From the NCBI RefSeq assembly GCF_000422485.1, contig NZ_AULW01000001.1:372001-436000 (forward strand): a stretch of 64,000 nucleotides of DNA, given 5' to 3'. Numbering within the stretch: position 1 is the first letter of the stretch; every line of letters begins with the position of its first letter. The stretch is from Paenibacillus pasadenensis DSM 19293. GTDB lineage: Bacteria > Bacillota > Bacilli > Paenibacillales > Paenibacillaceae. Below, in pieces: positions 26,228-34,280 of this stretch. The notes below the pieces were generated by a model. The model was not told the DNA's origin, made no database searches, and saw nothing but the letters and a program-made list of their open reading frames with translations. The translations under genes and the position numbers were made by a program.

Positions 26228-26416
26228 TAACGATACGGACAGACTCTATTTGCTCCAAAAGAGGCTCGCAAAAAATGTAACGATACTCAGCGAGCTTATG
26301 GCTTCAAAAATGAGCTTCTGCCATGCCAGAAAGGCCGAATAGCGCTCGTCCGTATCGTTGGGTTGCAAAAACGAGTCCGATTCGACAAAATAAGGCTCCT
26401 CCGTTTCGTTGGGTCG
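26228..26416. repeat. Four ~50-bp dispersed-type repeat units in inverted pairs
   Basis: Two rightward units begin TAACGATACGGACAGACTC (26228) and TAACGATACTCAGCGAGCTT (26278). Two leftward units, read on the minus strand, begin CGACCCAACGAAACGGAGGA (about 26416) and CAACCCAACGATACGGACGA (about 26364). All share the AACGAWAC core followed by a GAGC/TATT segment and an A/T-rich TTTTG tract. I regard this as an intergenic repeat family, not coding. Confidence 0.65.
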
Positions 26417-26447
26417 CCGTCCGTTCGCAAAGCAGAACACGCCTTGC

Positions 26448-27065
26448 CTAAGGCCGCACCGATTTCCGGCCTGGCCCAAACAGCCGCAGCGCCGCTCCGG
26501 CGGCCATCGCGCCGAGCACGCCGCCCGCCGTATTGAGGATCAGGTCGTCCACGTCGAACGTGCCGATGCCGAGCAGCGCCTGGGCGCATTCCAGCGCAAG
26601 GCTGGCCGCGAAGCTGATCGCCGCCGCGCCGAGCAGCCGGAGCGGCGAGCGGCGCAGCGCGAGCGTCAGCAGCATGCCGAACGGAATGAAAATCAGGATA
26701 TTGCCGAACAGATTCAGCCGTCCGATCGAGCTCCCTCCGTCCCAGTCGCTGCGAATCTGCCCGAACGGCTCCAGATTTCCGCGGCGGATCCGCCCCAGGA
26801 TAAGTCCCGGGTCGCTCAAGGACTGCCTCAGCTGCTCGGCGAGAAAGCCGATGTCGCCGGTGCCGAGCTTGAACAGGATGACCTTGACGAGCACCCAGCC
26901 ATACCCGAGCAGCAGGACGGAGACAGCCAGCGTAAGCAGGCGCCCGACAATCGGAGCCTGTCTTTTCGTCGCCGCCGCACGCCTGGCCGTTCCGCTCGTC
27001 CGCCGCAGCGATTCGTTCGTCCGACTCGCCATCTCGCTTGTCCTCCTTGCCGTCTCGTTTGTCAT
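26448..27065 (-). CDS. VanZ-like membrane protein
   Basis: A 205-aa protein with four to five transmembrane helices: VGRLLTLAVSVLLLGYGWVL near residues 40-60, LNLFGNILIFIPFGMLLTLAL, LGAAAISFAASLALECAQAL and a C-terminal helix. The VanZ signature is NLFGNILIFIPFG plus ECAQALLGIGTFDVDDLILNTAGG. VanZ proteins are linked to low-level teicoplanin resistance. The N-terminus is an unusual Arg/Thr/Ser/Glu-rich run of imperfect repeats (RRTSEMASRTNESLRRTSG). ATG 27065 overlaps the VanY stop by 4 nt. It is the last gene of a vanR-vanS-vanY-vanZ-like unit that has no vanHAX. Confidence 0.85.
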   Translation of the reverse strand: MTNETARRTSEMASRTNESLRRTSGTARRAAATKRQAPIVGRLLTLAVSVLLLGYGWVLVKVILFKLGTGDIGFLAEQLRQSLSDPGLILGRIRRGNLEPFGQIRSDWDGGSSIGRLNLFGNILIFIPFGMLLTLALRRSPLRLLGAAAISFAASLALECAQALLGIGTFDVDDLILNTAGGVLGAMAAGAALRLFGPGRKSVRP

Positions 27066-28114
27066 CCCGCTCCGCCTTTGTTCCGCCAAGTCGTGACGAT
27101 GATGCCGCCGGCATTGTCCCCGGACAGCTCCGCCAAGCTTCCAGCCGCGACGGCAACCGCTCCGCCGGGACTCGCTTTCTGCCAGGAGATGGCGTACGTC
27201 TTGCCGAGCGACTTGAAGCGGAGCTTCTTTTCCTCCCGAAGCAGCGCGATGTATTCCTCCAGCACGAGGCCCCGCTCCTGCATGATTCCGCTATGCGGCA
27301 AGCCGACGTAGCGGAAATGCCACGGCTCGTACTGGATGCCCGTCACCTCGGTCTTGTCCTCGGGATACCGCAGGACGAAGCCGTAGCGCCAAGCATGCTC
27401 CCGCATCCAGCTGCCCTCCTCCGTCGACTCCATCCGGCCGAACACCGAGCCGACGTCGAGCGCCAGGCCGGTGTTGTGCTCGCTGTGCCCTGCCGGCAAG
27501 GCATAGTCCGGCCCTTGCTCGCGGTACAGCCGCTCCTGCTCCTTGGCAGAGCGGTAGGCGCTGTTGACGACGAGCCCGTCCACGCCGTCCTTGCGAGCCG
27601 CCGCGACCAGCTCCGCGAACCGACCGGCCGCCTCGCGCGACAGCTGGGCGTCCTGTTCTCCTTCCGCCAGGCGAAGCTCGCCCGGCTGCTTGGACAGGGT
27701 GACGAGATCAAGCCGGGCGCCGTCCGGCTGCAGGCCGTGATCGCGGTTGACGAGCATCAGATTGCCGGAAAAAGCCTGCTCCAGTCCCGCCTCCAGCCGT
27801 TCTCCGGCCGCATTGGCTGCATTGGCCGCATCGCTCGCCCCGGCCGCTTTGCCGCCGTCCGCATCGCTCGCGCTGTCCGCCTTGCTCGCGCCGCTTGCGC
27901 CGCTCGCCCCGTCCCCTGTATCACCTCCGGGCGTCCTCCCGGCCGCATCCCCGCCAGCCGTCTGCGCCTGCCCCGCGCTCCCGCCTCCATGCTCTTCCCC
28001 TGCGCCGATGGCTGCGGCCATCCGCTCCGCCATGCCGCAGCCGGGCAGTCCGCCCGCCAGCACGGCCGCGAGTCCCGCCGCGATTCCGATCGTCCGCCAT
28101 CGTCTGTTGTCCAT
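27062..28114 (-). CDS. Lipoprotein D-Ala-D-Ala carboxypeptidase, VanY-type (M15B)
   Basis: A 350-aa zinc DD-carboxypeptidase that trims the terminal D-Ala from peptidoglycan stems. The signal peptide ends in a lipobox (AGGLPGC, Cys26), so the mature protein should be membrane-tethered. A Gly/Ala/Ser/Asp-rich spacer (about 30-105) precedes the catalytic domain. Key motifs are VVNSAYRSAKEQERLY, the zinc ligands in GHSEHNTGLALDVG and the EPWHFRYVG motif with the third ligand. A pair of AACCTAAA direct repeats lies just upstream of its likely promoter. Regulation by the adjacent VanRS-like pair is inferred. Confidence 0.92.
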   Translation of the reverse strand: MDNRRWRTIGIAAGLAAVLAGGLPGCGMAERMAAAIGAGEEHGGGSAGQAQTAGGDAAGRTPGGDTGDGASGASGASKADSASDADGGKAAGASDAANAANAAGERLEAGLEQAFSGNLMLVNRDHGLQPDGARLDLVTLSKQPGELRLAEGEQDAQLSREAAGRFAELVAAARKDGVDGLVVNSAYRSAKEQERLYREQGPDYALPAGHSEHNTGLALDVGSVFGRMESTEEGSWMREHAWRYGFVLRYPEDKTEVTGIQYEPWHFRYVGLPHSGIMQERGLVLEEYIALLREEKKLRFKSLGKTYAISWQKASPGGAVAVAAGSLAELSGDNAGGIIVTTWRNKGGAG

Positions 28115-28162
28115 GCCGCTCTCCGCCTTCCTCTTGTCCGATAGGCTCTATGCTAGAGCAAG

Positions 28163-28193
28163 AACCTAAAGACAACCGGCGGGCAAACCTAAA
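28163..28193 (-). promoter_or_regulatory. Direct repeats upstream of vanY-like gene
   Basis: AACCTAAA occurs at 28163-28170 and 28186-28193 (minus strand TTTAGGTT), 23 bp apart, about two helical turns. They lie next to a weak promoter (TTGTCT, 17 bp, CATAGA). The arrangement suits an OmpR-family activator such as the upstream VanR-like protein. The distal copy overlaps the kinase stop codon. Confidence 0.5.
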
Positions 28194-29322
28194 TTTTTTC
28201 TAAAATCGGCTTCGCAGATGCAGATGCCCCGTCCCGCGGCAGCCGCACCTCGAAAACCGTCCGCACGATGTCGCTGCGCGCCGCAATCGTCCCGCCGTGG
28301 CGCTCGACGATGTTCTGCGCGATGAACAGGCCGATGCCGGTGCCGCCGATGCCGCTCTGCCGCGACTTGTCGCCGGTGTAGAACATGTCGAACAAATGCG
28401 GCAGCTCCTCCGGCTCGATGCGGCTGCCGTAGTTGACGATCTGCGCGACCGCCTCGTCCCCCTCCGCGAAGCAGCGGAAGTCCACATAACGTCCGTCCCC
28501 GCCGTAGCGGGCGGCGTTGACGGCGAGGTTCTCGAATACGCGGGCGAGCAGGTCGCCGTCCGCCTGGACAAGCAGCGGCGGCTCCAGCTCCAGCCGGGCT
28601 TCGAGTCCGTTTTTTTCAAACAGCGGCTGCATCTCCTCGCTCAGCTGCGACAGCAGCTCCGCCAGATCCAGCTCCGCGCGCTCCAGCGGGAGCTGGCCAT
28701 GCTGCAGGCGCGTCACCTCGAACAGCTCGTCGATGAGCCGCTCGAGCCGCTGCGCCTTGCTCGCCGCGATGCCGAGATAATGGCGCGTCTGCTCCGGCGT
28801 CAAGCCGTCGTCCTTGAGCACATAGTCGAGGTAGCCGACGACCGAGGTGAGCGGCGTCCGCAAGTCATGGGCCAGGTTGAGCACGAGCTGGTCCTTGCTG
28901 CTCTCGGCGAAGTCGCCTCTGCGCACCGCTTGCCGGAGCTTGTCTCCCGCTTGCCCCAGATCCTCGGCGATCGACTGGAACTCGTCGCCCGAGCGGATCT
29001 CGACGCGGCGCTCGAAGTCGCCCTCCGCGAGCGCACGGATGCCGCCCGAGATCTGCTGGAAGTAGCGCGCGTAAGGCGAGGACAGCGCATAGAAGAACAG
29101 CACGGCGAGCGGGATGAAGAACAGCAGGAAAAAGTTGAAATCGCCGACGTGCCGGATGAGCTGGCGCAGGCGGACGACCGACTCGTCCTCGAACCGCACG
29201 CTCGAGGTGTAGTAGGCTTGAAGCAGCTTGTACGCGATGTACGTCGCCAGCCCGGCAAGGCCCATGCTGAGCGCGAGCAGCACGATCATGCGCGAGCGGA
29301 AGCTGCGGAAGGACCTAGGCAT
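28189..29322 (-). CDS. VanS-like sensor histidine kinase
   Basis: A 377-aa kinase with two transmembrane helices (about residues 12-32 and 62-82). A short external loop of about 30 residues lies between them. Then come HAMP (QQISGGIRALAEGDFERRVEI), HisKA with the phospho-His in NLAHDLRTPLTSVVGYLDYV, and HATPase motifs (VFENLAVNAARYG, GIGGTGIGLFIAQNIVERHGG). The short sensor loop and topology resemble VanS of vancomycin-type clusters. Its start overlaps the response-regulator stop by 8 nt. It is a plausible sensor of cell-wall stress or glycopeptide; the ligand is not evident. Confidence 0.9.
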   Translation of the reverse strand: MPRSFRSFRSRMIVLLALSMGLAGLATYIAYKLLQAYYTSSVRFEDESVVRLRQLIRHVGDFNFFLLFFIPLAVLFFYALSSPYARYFQQISGGIRALAEGDFERRVEIRSGDEFQSIAEDLGQAGDKLRQAVRRGDFAESSKDQLVLNLAHDLRTPLTSVVGYLDYVLKDDGLTPEQTRHYLGIAASKAQRLERLIDELFEVTRLQHGQLPLERAELDLAELLSQLSEEMQPLFEKNGLEARLELEPPLLVQADGDLLARVFENLAVNAARYGGDGRYVDFRCFAEGDEAVAQIVNYGSRIEPEELPHLFDMFYTGDKSRQSGIGGTGIGLFIAQNIVERHGGTIAARSDIVRTVFEVRLPRDGASASAKPILEKI

Positions 29323-30007
29323 GGAACTTGTACCCCACTCCCCATACCGTCTTGATCCATTTGTCCTTGTCGGCCCCGAGCTTGCGCCGCAGCGAGCGGA
29401 TATGGACCATCACCGTGTTCGTGCCTTCGTAGTAGTCTTCCTTCCACACCTGCCGGAAAAGCTGCTCGCCGCTGAACACCTGCCCCGGATGGCGCGCCAG
29501 CGCGTAGAGCAGGTCGAACTCCTTGGGCGTCAGCTCCAGCTCGCGCCCGTACAGCCGCACGCTGCGGCTCGCCGGGTCGAGGATGAGGCCCGCCGCCTCG
29601 ACGCGCCCGCTGTCCTCGGCCCTCGGCTGGGCGAGCAGCGCCGAGCGCCTCAGCTGGGCTTTCACCCGCGCGACCAGCTCCAGCGGATTGAACGGCTTCG
29701 TCATGTAGTCGTCCGCGCCGATGACGAGCCCCGAGATCTTGTCGAAGTCCGACGTGCGCGCGCTCAGCATGAGGATCGGCAGCGCATGCGCCGAGCGGAT
29801 GCGGCGCGTCGCCTCGAGCCCGTCGATGCCGGGCATCATGAGGTCCATCACCGCCAGGTCGATGCCCCCGAGCTCGACCGCCTGGATCGCCTCGAGGCCG
29901 TCCTTCGCCTTTACGATGCGGAAGCCTTCCTTCTGCAGATGCAGCTCGATCAGATCCGCGATCTCGGCCTCGTCCTCCGCGATCAGAATCGTCGCTTGTC
30001 CCTCCAT
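29315..30007 (-). CDS. VanR-like OmpR-family response regulator
   Basis: A 230-aa regulator. Its receiver has AEDE at 10-13, phospho-acceptor Asp55 in AVMDLMMPGIDG and Lys in DDYMTKPFNPLEL. A winged-helix DNA-binding domain (about 130-230) contains LELTPKEFDLLYALARHPG and TVMVHIRSLRRKLG and ends KTVWGVGYKFHA. I started at ATG 30007, preceded by AAAGGCGGTG; the in-frame extension of 24 residues lacks a ribosome site. It heads the vanRSYZ-like unit. AACCTAAA direct repeats before vanY are candidate targets. Confidence 0.92.
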   Translation of the reverse strand: MEGQATILIAEDEAEIADLIELHLQKEGFRIVKAKDGLEAIQAVELGGIDLAVMDLMMPGIDGLEATRRIRSAHALPILMLSARTSDFDKISGLVIGADDYMTKPFNPLELVARVKAQLRRSALLAQPRAEDSGRVEAAGLILDPASRSVRLYGRELELTPKEFDLLYALARHPGQVFSGEQLFRQVWKEDYYEGTNTVMVHIRSLRRKLGADKDKWIKTVWGVGYKFHA

Positions 30008-30054
30008 CGTCGTCACCGCCTTTCCTACTGTTCTACCAGAAAAGAGCGCGAAAG

Positions 30055-30107
30055 AAAAACGAAGCCCCCGTGCAGGCAAGCCGGATGGCTCGTCCGCGCG
30101 GGGGCTT
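30055..30107 (-). terminator. Terminator downstream of the stress-type SDR
   Basis: The stem AAGCCCCCG (30062-30070) pairs with CGGGGGCTT (30099-30107) around a partly self-paired loop, then CGTTTTTC on the minus strand. It separates the SDR transcript from the VanR-like promoter region. Confidence 0.7.
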
Positions 30108-30142
30108 AGGATGCGGCAGGGCTGGGGAAAGGGCTTCGTGGC

Positions 30143-30232
30143 GCAGCGCCGACAAGGGAGCTTCTTCCCTTGTTCACGCGGATTACGCGCGACGCAGCGC
30201 CAGCAAGGGAACTTCTTTCCTTGTTCCGGCGG
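30143..30232. repeat. 51-bp direct duplication, each copy with a stem-loop
   Basis: GCAGCGCC starts at 30143 and recurs at 30194. Each copy contains an inverted repeat: ACAAGGGA-N6-TCCCTTGT in copy 1 and CAAGGGA-N6-TTCCTTG in copy 2, followed by GCGGATT. It is non-coding, in the 3' region of the SDR. Confidence 0.75.
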
Positions 30233-30262
30233 ATTCCGTCGGCGGCCTCGCCAGCCTCCGCC

Positions 30263-31162
30263 TTACGGCGTCGGCATGCCGCCGTTGGCGTTCAGCGTCT
30301 CGCCGACGACGTAGCTCGCCTCCTGGCTCGCCAGGAACACGTAGGCCGCGGCCATCTCCGCCGGCTGGCCGGGACGGCCGAGCGGCGTCTTGGCGCCGAA
30401 CTCCGGCAGCACCTGCTGCGGCTGGCCGCCGCTGATCTGCAGCGGCGTCCAGACCGGCCCCGGCGCGACGACGTTCACGCGGATGCCCTTCGGCGCGACC
30501 TGCTGGGCAAGCGCCTTGCTGAACGTATTGATGGCGCTTTTTGTCGTGGCGTAGTCCAGCAGGATCTCCGACGGCGAGTAAGCCTGGATCGACGACGTGT
30601 TGATGATCGCGCCGCCGGCCGGCATGTGGCGGATGGCCGCCTTGCACAGCCAGAACAGCGCGTAGACGTTCGTCTTGAACGTCGCGTCGAACTGCTCGGT
30701 CGTCAGGTCGGCGATGTCCTCGACGTACTGCTGCATGCCCGCCACGTTGGCGAGGATGTCGATGCCGCCGAGCTCCTTGACCGCCGACTCGATGAGCGAC
30801 TCGCAGAACGCCTCGTCCTTGAGGTCGCCCGGGATGGCGACCGCCTTGCGGCCGGCCTGCTCGATCTGCTGCACGACCTCCTTGGCGTCGGCCTCCTCCT
30901 CGGGCAAATACGTCAGCACGACGTCGGCGCCCTCGCGGGCGTAGGCGATCGCAACGGCGCGGCCGATGCCGCTGTCCGCGCCCGTCACGACGGCCTTGCG
31001 GCCAGCGAGCCGTCCGGAGCCCTTGTAGCTGCCGGAGCCGTCATCCGGCTTCGGATCCATTTTCGTTTCCAGTCCCGGAGGAGCCTGCTCCTGCTTGTAT
31101 TCCGGTCCGGCCTTCGGGTACTGCGTCGTCGGGTCCTGCATGCGGTTCGGGTCGCTCATCAT
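30263..31162 (-). CDS. General-stress-type SDR oxidoreductase
   Basis: A 299-aa SDR of the extended-N-terminus group common in Bacillales (YhdF/YhxC-like). The first 50 residues are hydrophilic and Pro-rich ([21 protein letters not shown]), a hallmark of that group. They are followed by the Rossmann motif [17 protein letters not shown], a catalytic Ser in INTSSIQAY and Tyr/Lys in YATTKSA. The substrate is unknown; relatives are sigma-B or stress induced. ATG follows AAAGGAGA; a second ATG one codon on is equally possible. It is monocistronic. Confidence 0.88.
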   Translation of the reverse strand: MMSDPNRMQDPTTQYPKAGPEYKQEQAPPGLETKMDPKPDDGSGSYKGSGRLAGRKAVVTGADSGIGRAVAIAYAREGADVVLTYLPEEEADAKEVVQQIEQAGRKAVAIPGDLKDEAFCESLIESAVKELGGIDILANVAGMQQYVEDIADLTTEQFDATFKTNVYALFWLCKAAIRHMPAGGAIINTSSIQAYSPSEILLDYATTKSAINTFSKALAQQVAPKGIRVNVVAPGPVWTPLQISGGQPQQVLPEFGAKTPLGRPGQPAEMAAAYVFLASQEASYVVGETLNANGGMPTP

Positions 31163-31274
31163 GCGATCTCTCCTTTATCGAGGGGCTTGCGGCCGGTTCA
31201 ATCCGGCCTGTTCCTCCTTGTTATACCCCTCGGGAGCGAAAATGAACGCCGTCTCGCCTGAAAAACCGTTCGGT

Positions 31275-33983
31275 CTACCAGTTGTTGCCGGAGCCGCTCG
31301 CCGTGAAGCTCGGCGAGTCGTTCACAAATTTGCCGGACGGCGCGCCGTTCACCGCATTGTTCGTAAAGGTCGAGCTGCCCGTCGCGGAGCCGCGCACGTA
31401 GAAGCCGTGCGTGCCGGCATTCGTGATCGTGTTGGAGCTGTACGTCACCGAGATGCCCGGCGCGGGTTCTTCGATGAAGACGCCGGCGTACGTGCTCTCC
31501 TCGATCGTATTGCCGGCTACCGATACGGTCAGGCTTTGCGCCTTGCCGTTGTTGTTCAGCCAGTACGCCCAGATCGCGCCGATGCCGTAGCCGTAGTCCT
31601 TGTGCAGCGAGCCGGCGCGCACGAGGCGGTTGTTCTGGACGGTCAGCGTGCCGGTCATCGACGGCGGATTGAAGTTCGTTCCGAAGCTGATGCCCGACCC
31701 GTTGACGACGGTGTCTTCCAAAAGGTTGCTCAGCACCTTGTTGTCCTTGCCGCCGTAGATGGCGATGTTGTTCGCGAGCGTCGGAATCTGCACCGTGTTG
31801 AAGCTGAACGTATTGTTCGTGTTCAGGTAGGTGTCGGACCACATCGCCAGCCCGTCGTCTCCGCTCGTGCGCACCGAGTTGTTCGTCACGGTCGTGTTCG
31901 ACGTGCCGTAGTGGAGGTTGACGCCGTCCGCCCAGACGTGGCGGATGCGGGAGTTCGAGAACGTCGCGCCGCTCGTCTGGTTCGTAAGCCAGAGGCCGAC
32001 CTTGGCATGGGTGATCCACAGGTTCGTGATCGTGGAGTTCGTTCCGTTGCCTTCGACCGCCGTCACGCCGTTGTAGTCGTCGCGGATGCGGTCGTCCGGC
32101 GCGATCTTGAAGTCGGAGATCGTCACGTTGCCGCCGCGCAGGTACAGTCCGGCATACGCGCCGTTGATCTCGGAATGCCAGATGCCCGCGCCGCGCATGG
32201 AGACGCCGCTGTCGAGGTACAGGCGGGTGCCGGTGCCGTTGTAGCCGGCGCCCTTCGTGCCGCTGCCGATCGTGAACGAGCCCGCCGGAATCCAGACGCC
32301 CTTGAGCGTGCCGCCGGAGTTTTTGACCGCCGCGATCGCGCTGTTGAACGCCGCCGTATCGTCGCCGCCGCCATTCGCCGTCGCGCCGTAGTCCGTCACG
32401 GAGACATAGTTCGCCGGCTTGGAAAGGGCGGCGGGAACCGCCTCCGTCTCGACGAGGTCCACCGTGACGTAGGACGTCTGCCCGAAATTCAAGTTGCTGG
32501 CGTCGCGCTGCAGCTTGAGGACGGTGCCGGCCGGGTAGCTCTGGTCGAGCTTGAAGCTGACCTCGTCGTACATATGGTGCGGCGTCGTCGGCTGGGCGCT
32601 CGGGTTGTTGGACCAGCGGATCTCGCCGCCCTCGGTATTGTAAGATCCGTAGATCCAGCTGTACTTGGACGTCAGCGGCACCTGCTGCTTGAGCGTGCCG
32701 TTCACGTACAGGCTGATGCCTGCGTCGAGGCCGGTGCCGGCGGCGTTGTCCGGGATCGAGTAGCGCACCGTCACGCCCTGCGCCGCCTTGGCCAGCGTCA
32801 GCTGCACGTACTGGCCGGTGCCGGTCAGGCGCACCGCCCTGCGGCCGGATGCCTCGGAGGCCGGATCGCCGAACGTGCGGGACGGACCGATGGCCGTTCC
32901 GTTATGGGTCAGGCTTTCCGCCTGATAGGTGTCGTACGGCATCGTCGCCCCGAAGGAGCCGGACGGCGTAGGCGTCGGGGTCGGAGTGGCCGTAGGGGTC
33001 GGGGTTGGCGTGGCGGTTGGCGTGGCGGTTGGCGTGGCCGTTGGCGTGGCAGTCGGAGTCGGTGTCGCCCCGGCCTGGCCATACACCTCGAGCTCGGCGG
33101 CCTGGCCGCCCGTCGCGCCGCTGTTGGCGGTGAAGCTCAGGCGGACGTACCGGGCGGACGAGGCGGAAAAGGAAATCGCCGCTTCGTTGCCCGTCGCCGG
33201 ATCGAACGTGTAGCTGGCCGACGCCTTCAGCGTCGAGTAGGACGTATTGTTCGCGCTGCCGAGCACGGCCAGCGTCTGCGAGCGGGTCCCCCAGCCGGAA
33301 GGCAGCTTGACCTTTACGCTGGAGATGCTCTGCGCGCTGCCCAGGTCGACGGTCAGCGTATTCGGGTAGGTGCCGGCAGCGCCTTCATAATACGAAGAGA
33401 CATTTCCGTCCACCGCGTTCGAAGCCGGGAAGCCGCCGACGCTGCTGCTGGCCGTGGCGGCTTTGCCCAGCGCCAGGTTGGCGCCGAGCGACGCCTCGAG
33501 CGCCAGATGGTCGAGATTGACGTTGCCGCTGTCGGCCGCGTCGAACTTGTACTGGATCGTGTTCGAGCCTGCGTTCAGCGACACCGTCTCGCTGGCGGCG
33601 GCCCAGCTGTCCCAGTTGGCCGTGGCGGGCAGCGGCAGCTGCTTCAGCTTGGAGCCGTTGACGTACAGGCTGAGCGTCTGGGACGAGCCGGTGCCGTTGG
33701 CGTAGCGAAGCGCGGCGGAGTAGCTGCCGGCAGCGGCGGCGCTGACCGTGAAGGTCGTGGCGGCGCTGCCCTTGTTCGCGTCGGTATACCCGCCGACAAA
33801 GCCGCTGCCGGTATACCCGGCATGGTCGCTGGCGACGGACGCGCCGCCGGCTCGGGCGGCGGACTCCGCTTCGTAGATCGTCGGCGCGGCGGACGCTTGC
33901 GGCGCAGCCGCGACGAGCTGCACGGCCAGGACGGCGGCGGCGAGGACAGCAGCGCATCGCTGCATCCATGGAGATCGGTTCAT
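31275..33983 (-). CDS. Secreted GH87 alpha-1,3-glucanase (mycodextranase-type), 902 aa
   Basis: A signal peptide (1-33, ending QASA) precedes a CBM6/35-like domain (about 35-165), an F5/8-type C (discoidin) domain (about 168-305) and a Thr-Pro linker (about 306-343). A second accessory beta-domain (about 350-520) follows, then a right-handed beta-helix (about 525-900). The catalytic fingerprint is Asp686 (WADGVNL) with the Asp709-Asp710 pair (TSGDDGLAMW). The offsets of 23 and 24 residues match those I recall for the catalytic Asp residues of GH87 enzymes Agl-KA and Agl-FH1. The discoidin-CBM6-TP-linker order is also seen in those enzymes. Its promoter (34150-34192) belongs to the shared GGTC/TGGTAG class, with a cre palindrome downstream. 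It is probably a secreted alpha-1,3-glucan hydrolase. A pectate-lyase-type polysaccharide hydrolase with the same fold is the alternative. Confidence 0.88.
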   Translation of the reverse strand: MNRSPWMQRCAAVLAAAVLAVQLVAAAPQASAAPTIYEAESAARAGGASVASDHAGYTGSGFVGGYTDANKGSAATTFTVSAAAAGSYSAALRYANGTGSSQTLSLYVNGSKLKQLPLPATANWDSWAAASETVSLNAGSNTIQYKFDAADSGNVNLDHLALEASLGANLALGKAATASSSVGGFPASNAVDGNVSSYYEGAAGTYPNTLTVDLGSAQSISSVKVKLPSGWGTRSQTLAVLGSANNTSYSTLKASASYTFDPATGNEAAISFSASSARYVRLSFTANSGATGGQAAELEVYGQAGATPTPTATPTATPTATPTATPTPTPTATPTPTPTPSGSFGATMPYDTYQAESLTHNGTAIGPSRTFGDPASEASGRRAVRLTGTGQYVQLTLAKAAQGVTVRYSIPDNAAGTGLDAGISLYVNGTLKQQVPLTSKYSWIYGSYNTEGGEIRWSNNPSAQPTTPHHMYDEVSFKLDQSYPAGTVLKLQRDASNLNFGQTSYVTVDLVETEAVPAALSKPANYVSVTDYGATANGGGDDTAAFNSAIAAVKNSGGTLKGVWIPAGSFTIGSGTKGAGYNGTGTRLYLDSGVSMRGAGIWHSEINGAYAGLYLRGGNVTISDFKIAPDDRIRDDYNGVTAVEGNGTNSTITNLWITHAKVGLWLTNQTSGATFSNSRIRHVWADGVNLHYGTSNTTVTNNSVRTSGDDGLAMWSDTYLNTNNTFSFNTVQIPTLANNIAIYGGKDNKVLSNLLEDTVVNGSGISFGTNFNPPSMTGTLTVQNNRLVRAGSLHKDYGYGIGAIWAYWLNNNGKAQSLTVSVAGNTIEESTYAGVFIEEPAPGISVTYSSNTITNAGTHGFYVRGSATGSSTFTNNAVNGAPSGKFVNDSPSFTASGSGNNW

Positions 33984-34127
33984 TCTTGTTCCTCCTTAAA
34001 ATTAGGCTGATCGCCTTTCGGCATCATCCGCGGACCGTTTCGGGCGGTCCGGATGATCGAATCCTGGTTTGCGCCTCTCTCCCCTTTCATGCCGAGATGC
34101 GGGCTCCGAAAAAGCTCGCCCCTTTGT

Positions 34128-34141
34128 CGAAAGCGCTTTCT
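34128..34141 (-). promoter_or_regulatory. cre-like palindrome before the 902-aa GH87 gene
   Basis: AGAAAGCGCTTTCG on the minus strand has a perfect GAAAGCGCTTTC palindrome and agrees at 12 of 14 positions with the cre consensus. It lies 8 bp downstream of the -10. Confidence 0.65.
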
Positions 34142-34149
34142 ACGAGTCC

Positions 34150-34192
34150 ATTATCTCGACAACCGGATGCGGATACTACCATTCTGGTGACC
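34150..34192 (-). promoter_or_regulatory. Activator-type promoter of the 902-aa GH87 gene
   Basis: On the minus strand: GGTCACCAGAATGGTAGTAT (34192-34173), whose last six bases serve as a weak -35 (TAGTAT), then 17 bp and GATAAT (34155-34150). GGTC ends 10 bp before the -35, as at three other promoters in the window. The distal GTCAC box is not conserved here. The leader is about 160 nt. Confidence 0.75.
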
Positions 34193-34280
34193 TGTACGGA
34201 CATTTTGAGCAGATTTCTGCTGCCATTCGTGCGCGATCCGATCCGCATTTCACCGCTCCATCGAGCTGCAACCCGAACTG

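Noticed and set aside
26246-26479. Small minus-strand protein of 77 aa (MGQAGNRCGLRQ...)
   Set aside because: It lies across the inverted repeat units at 26228-26416 and overlaps the VanZ end; no ribosome site and no homology sense.
31095-34010. Plus-strand open frame of about 970 codons opposite the 902-aa GH87 gene
   Set aside because: Antisense to a protein with clear signal peptide, CBMs and catalytic motif; no family resemblance.
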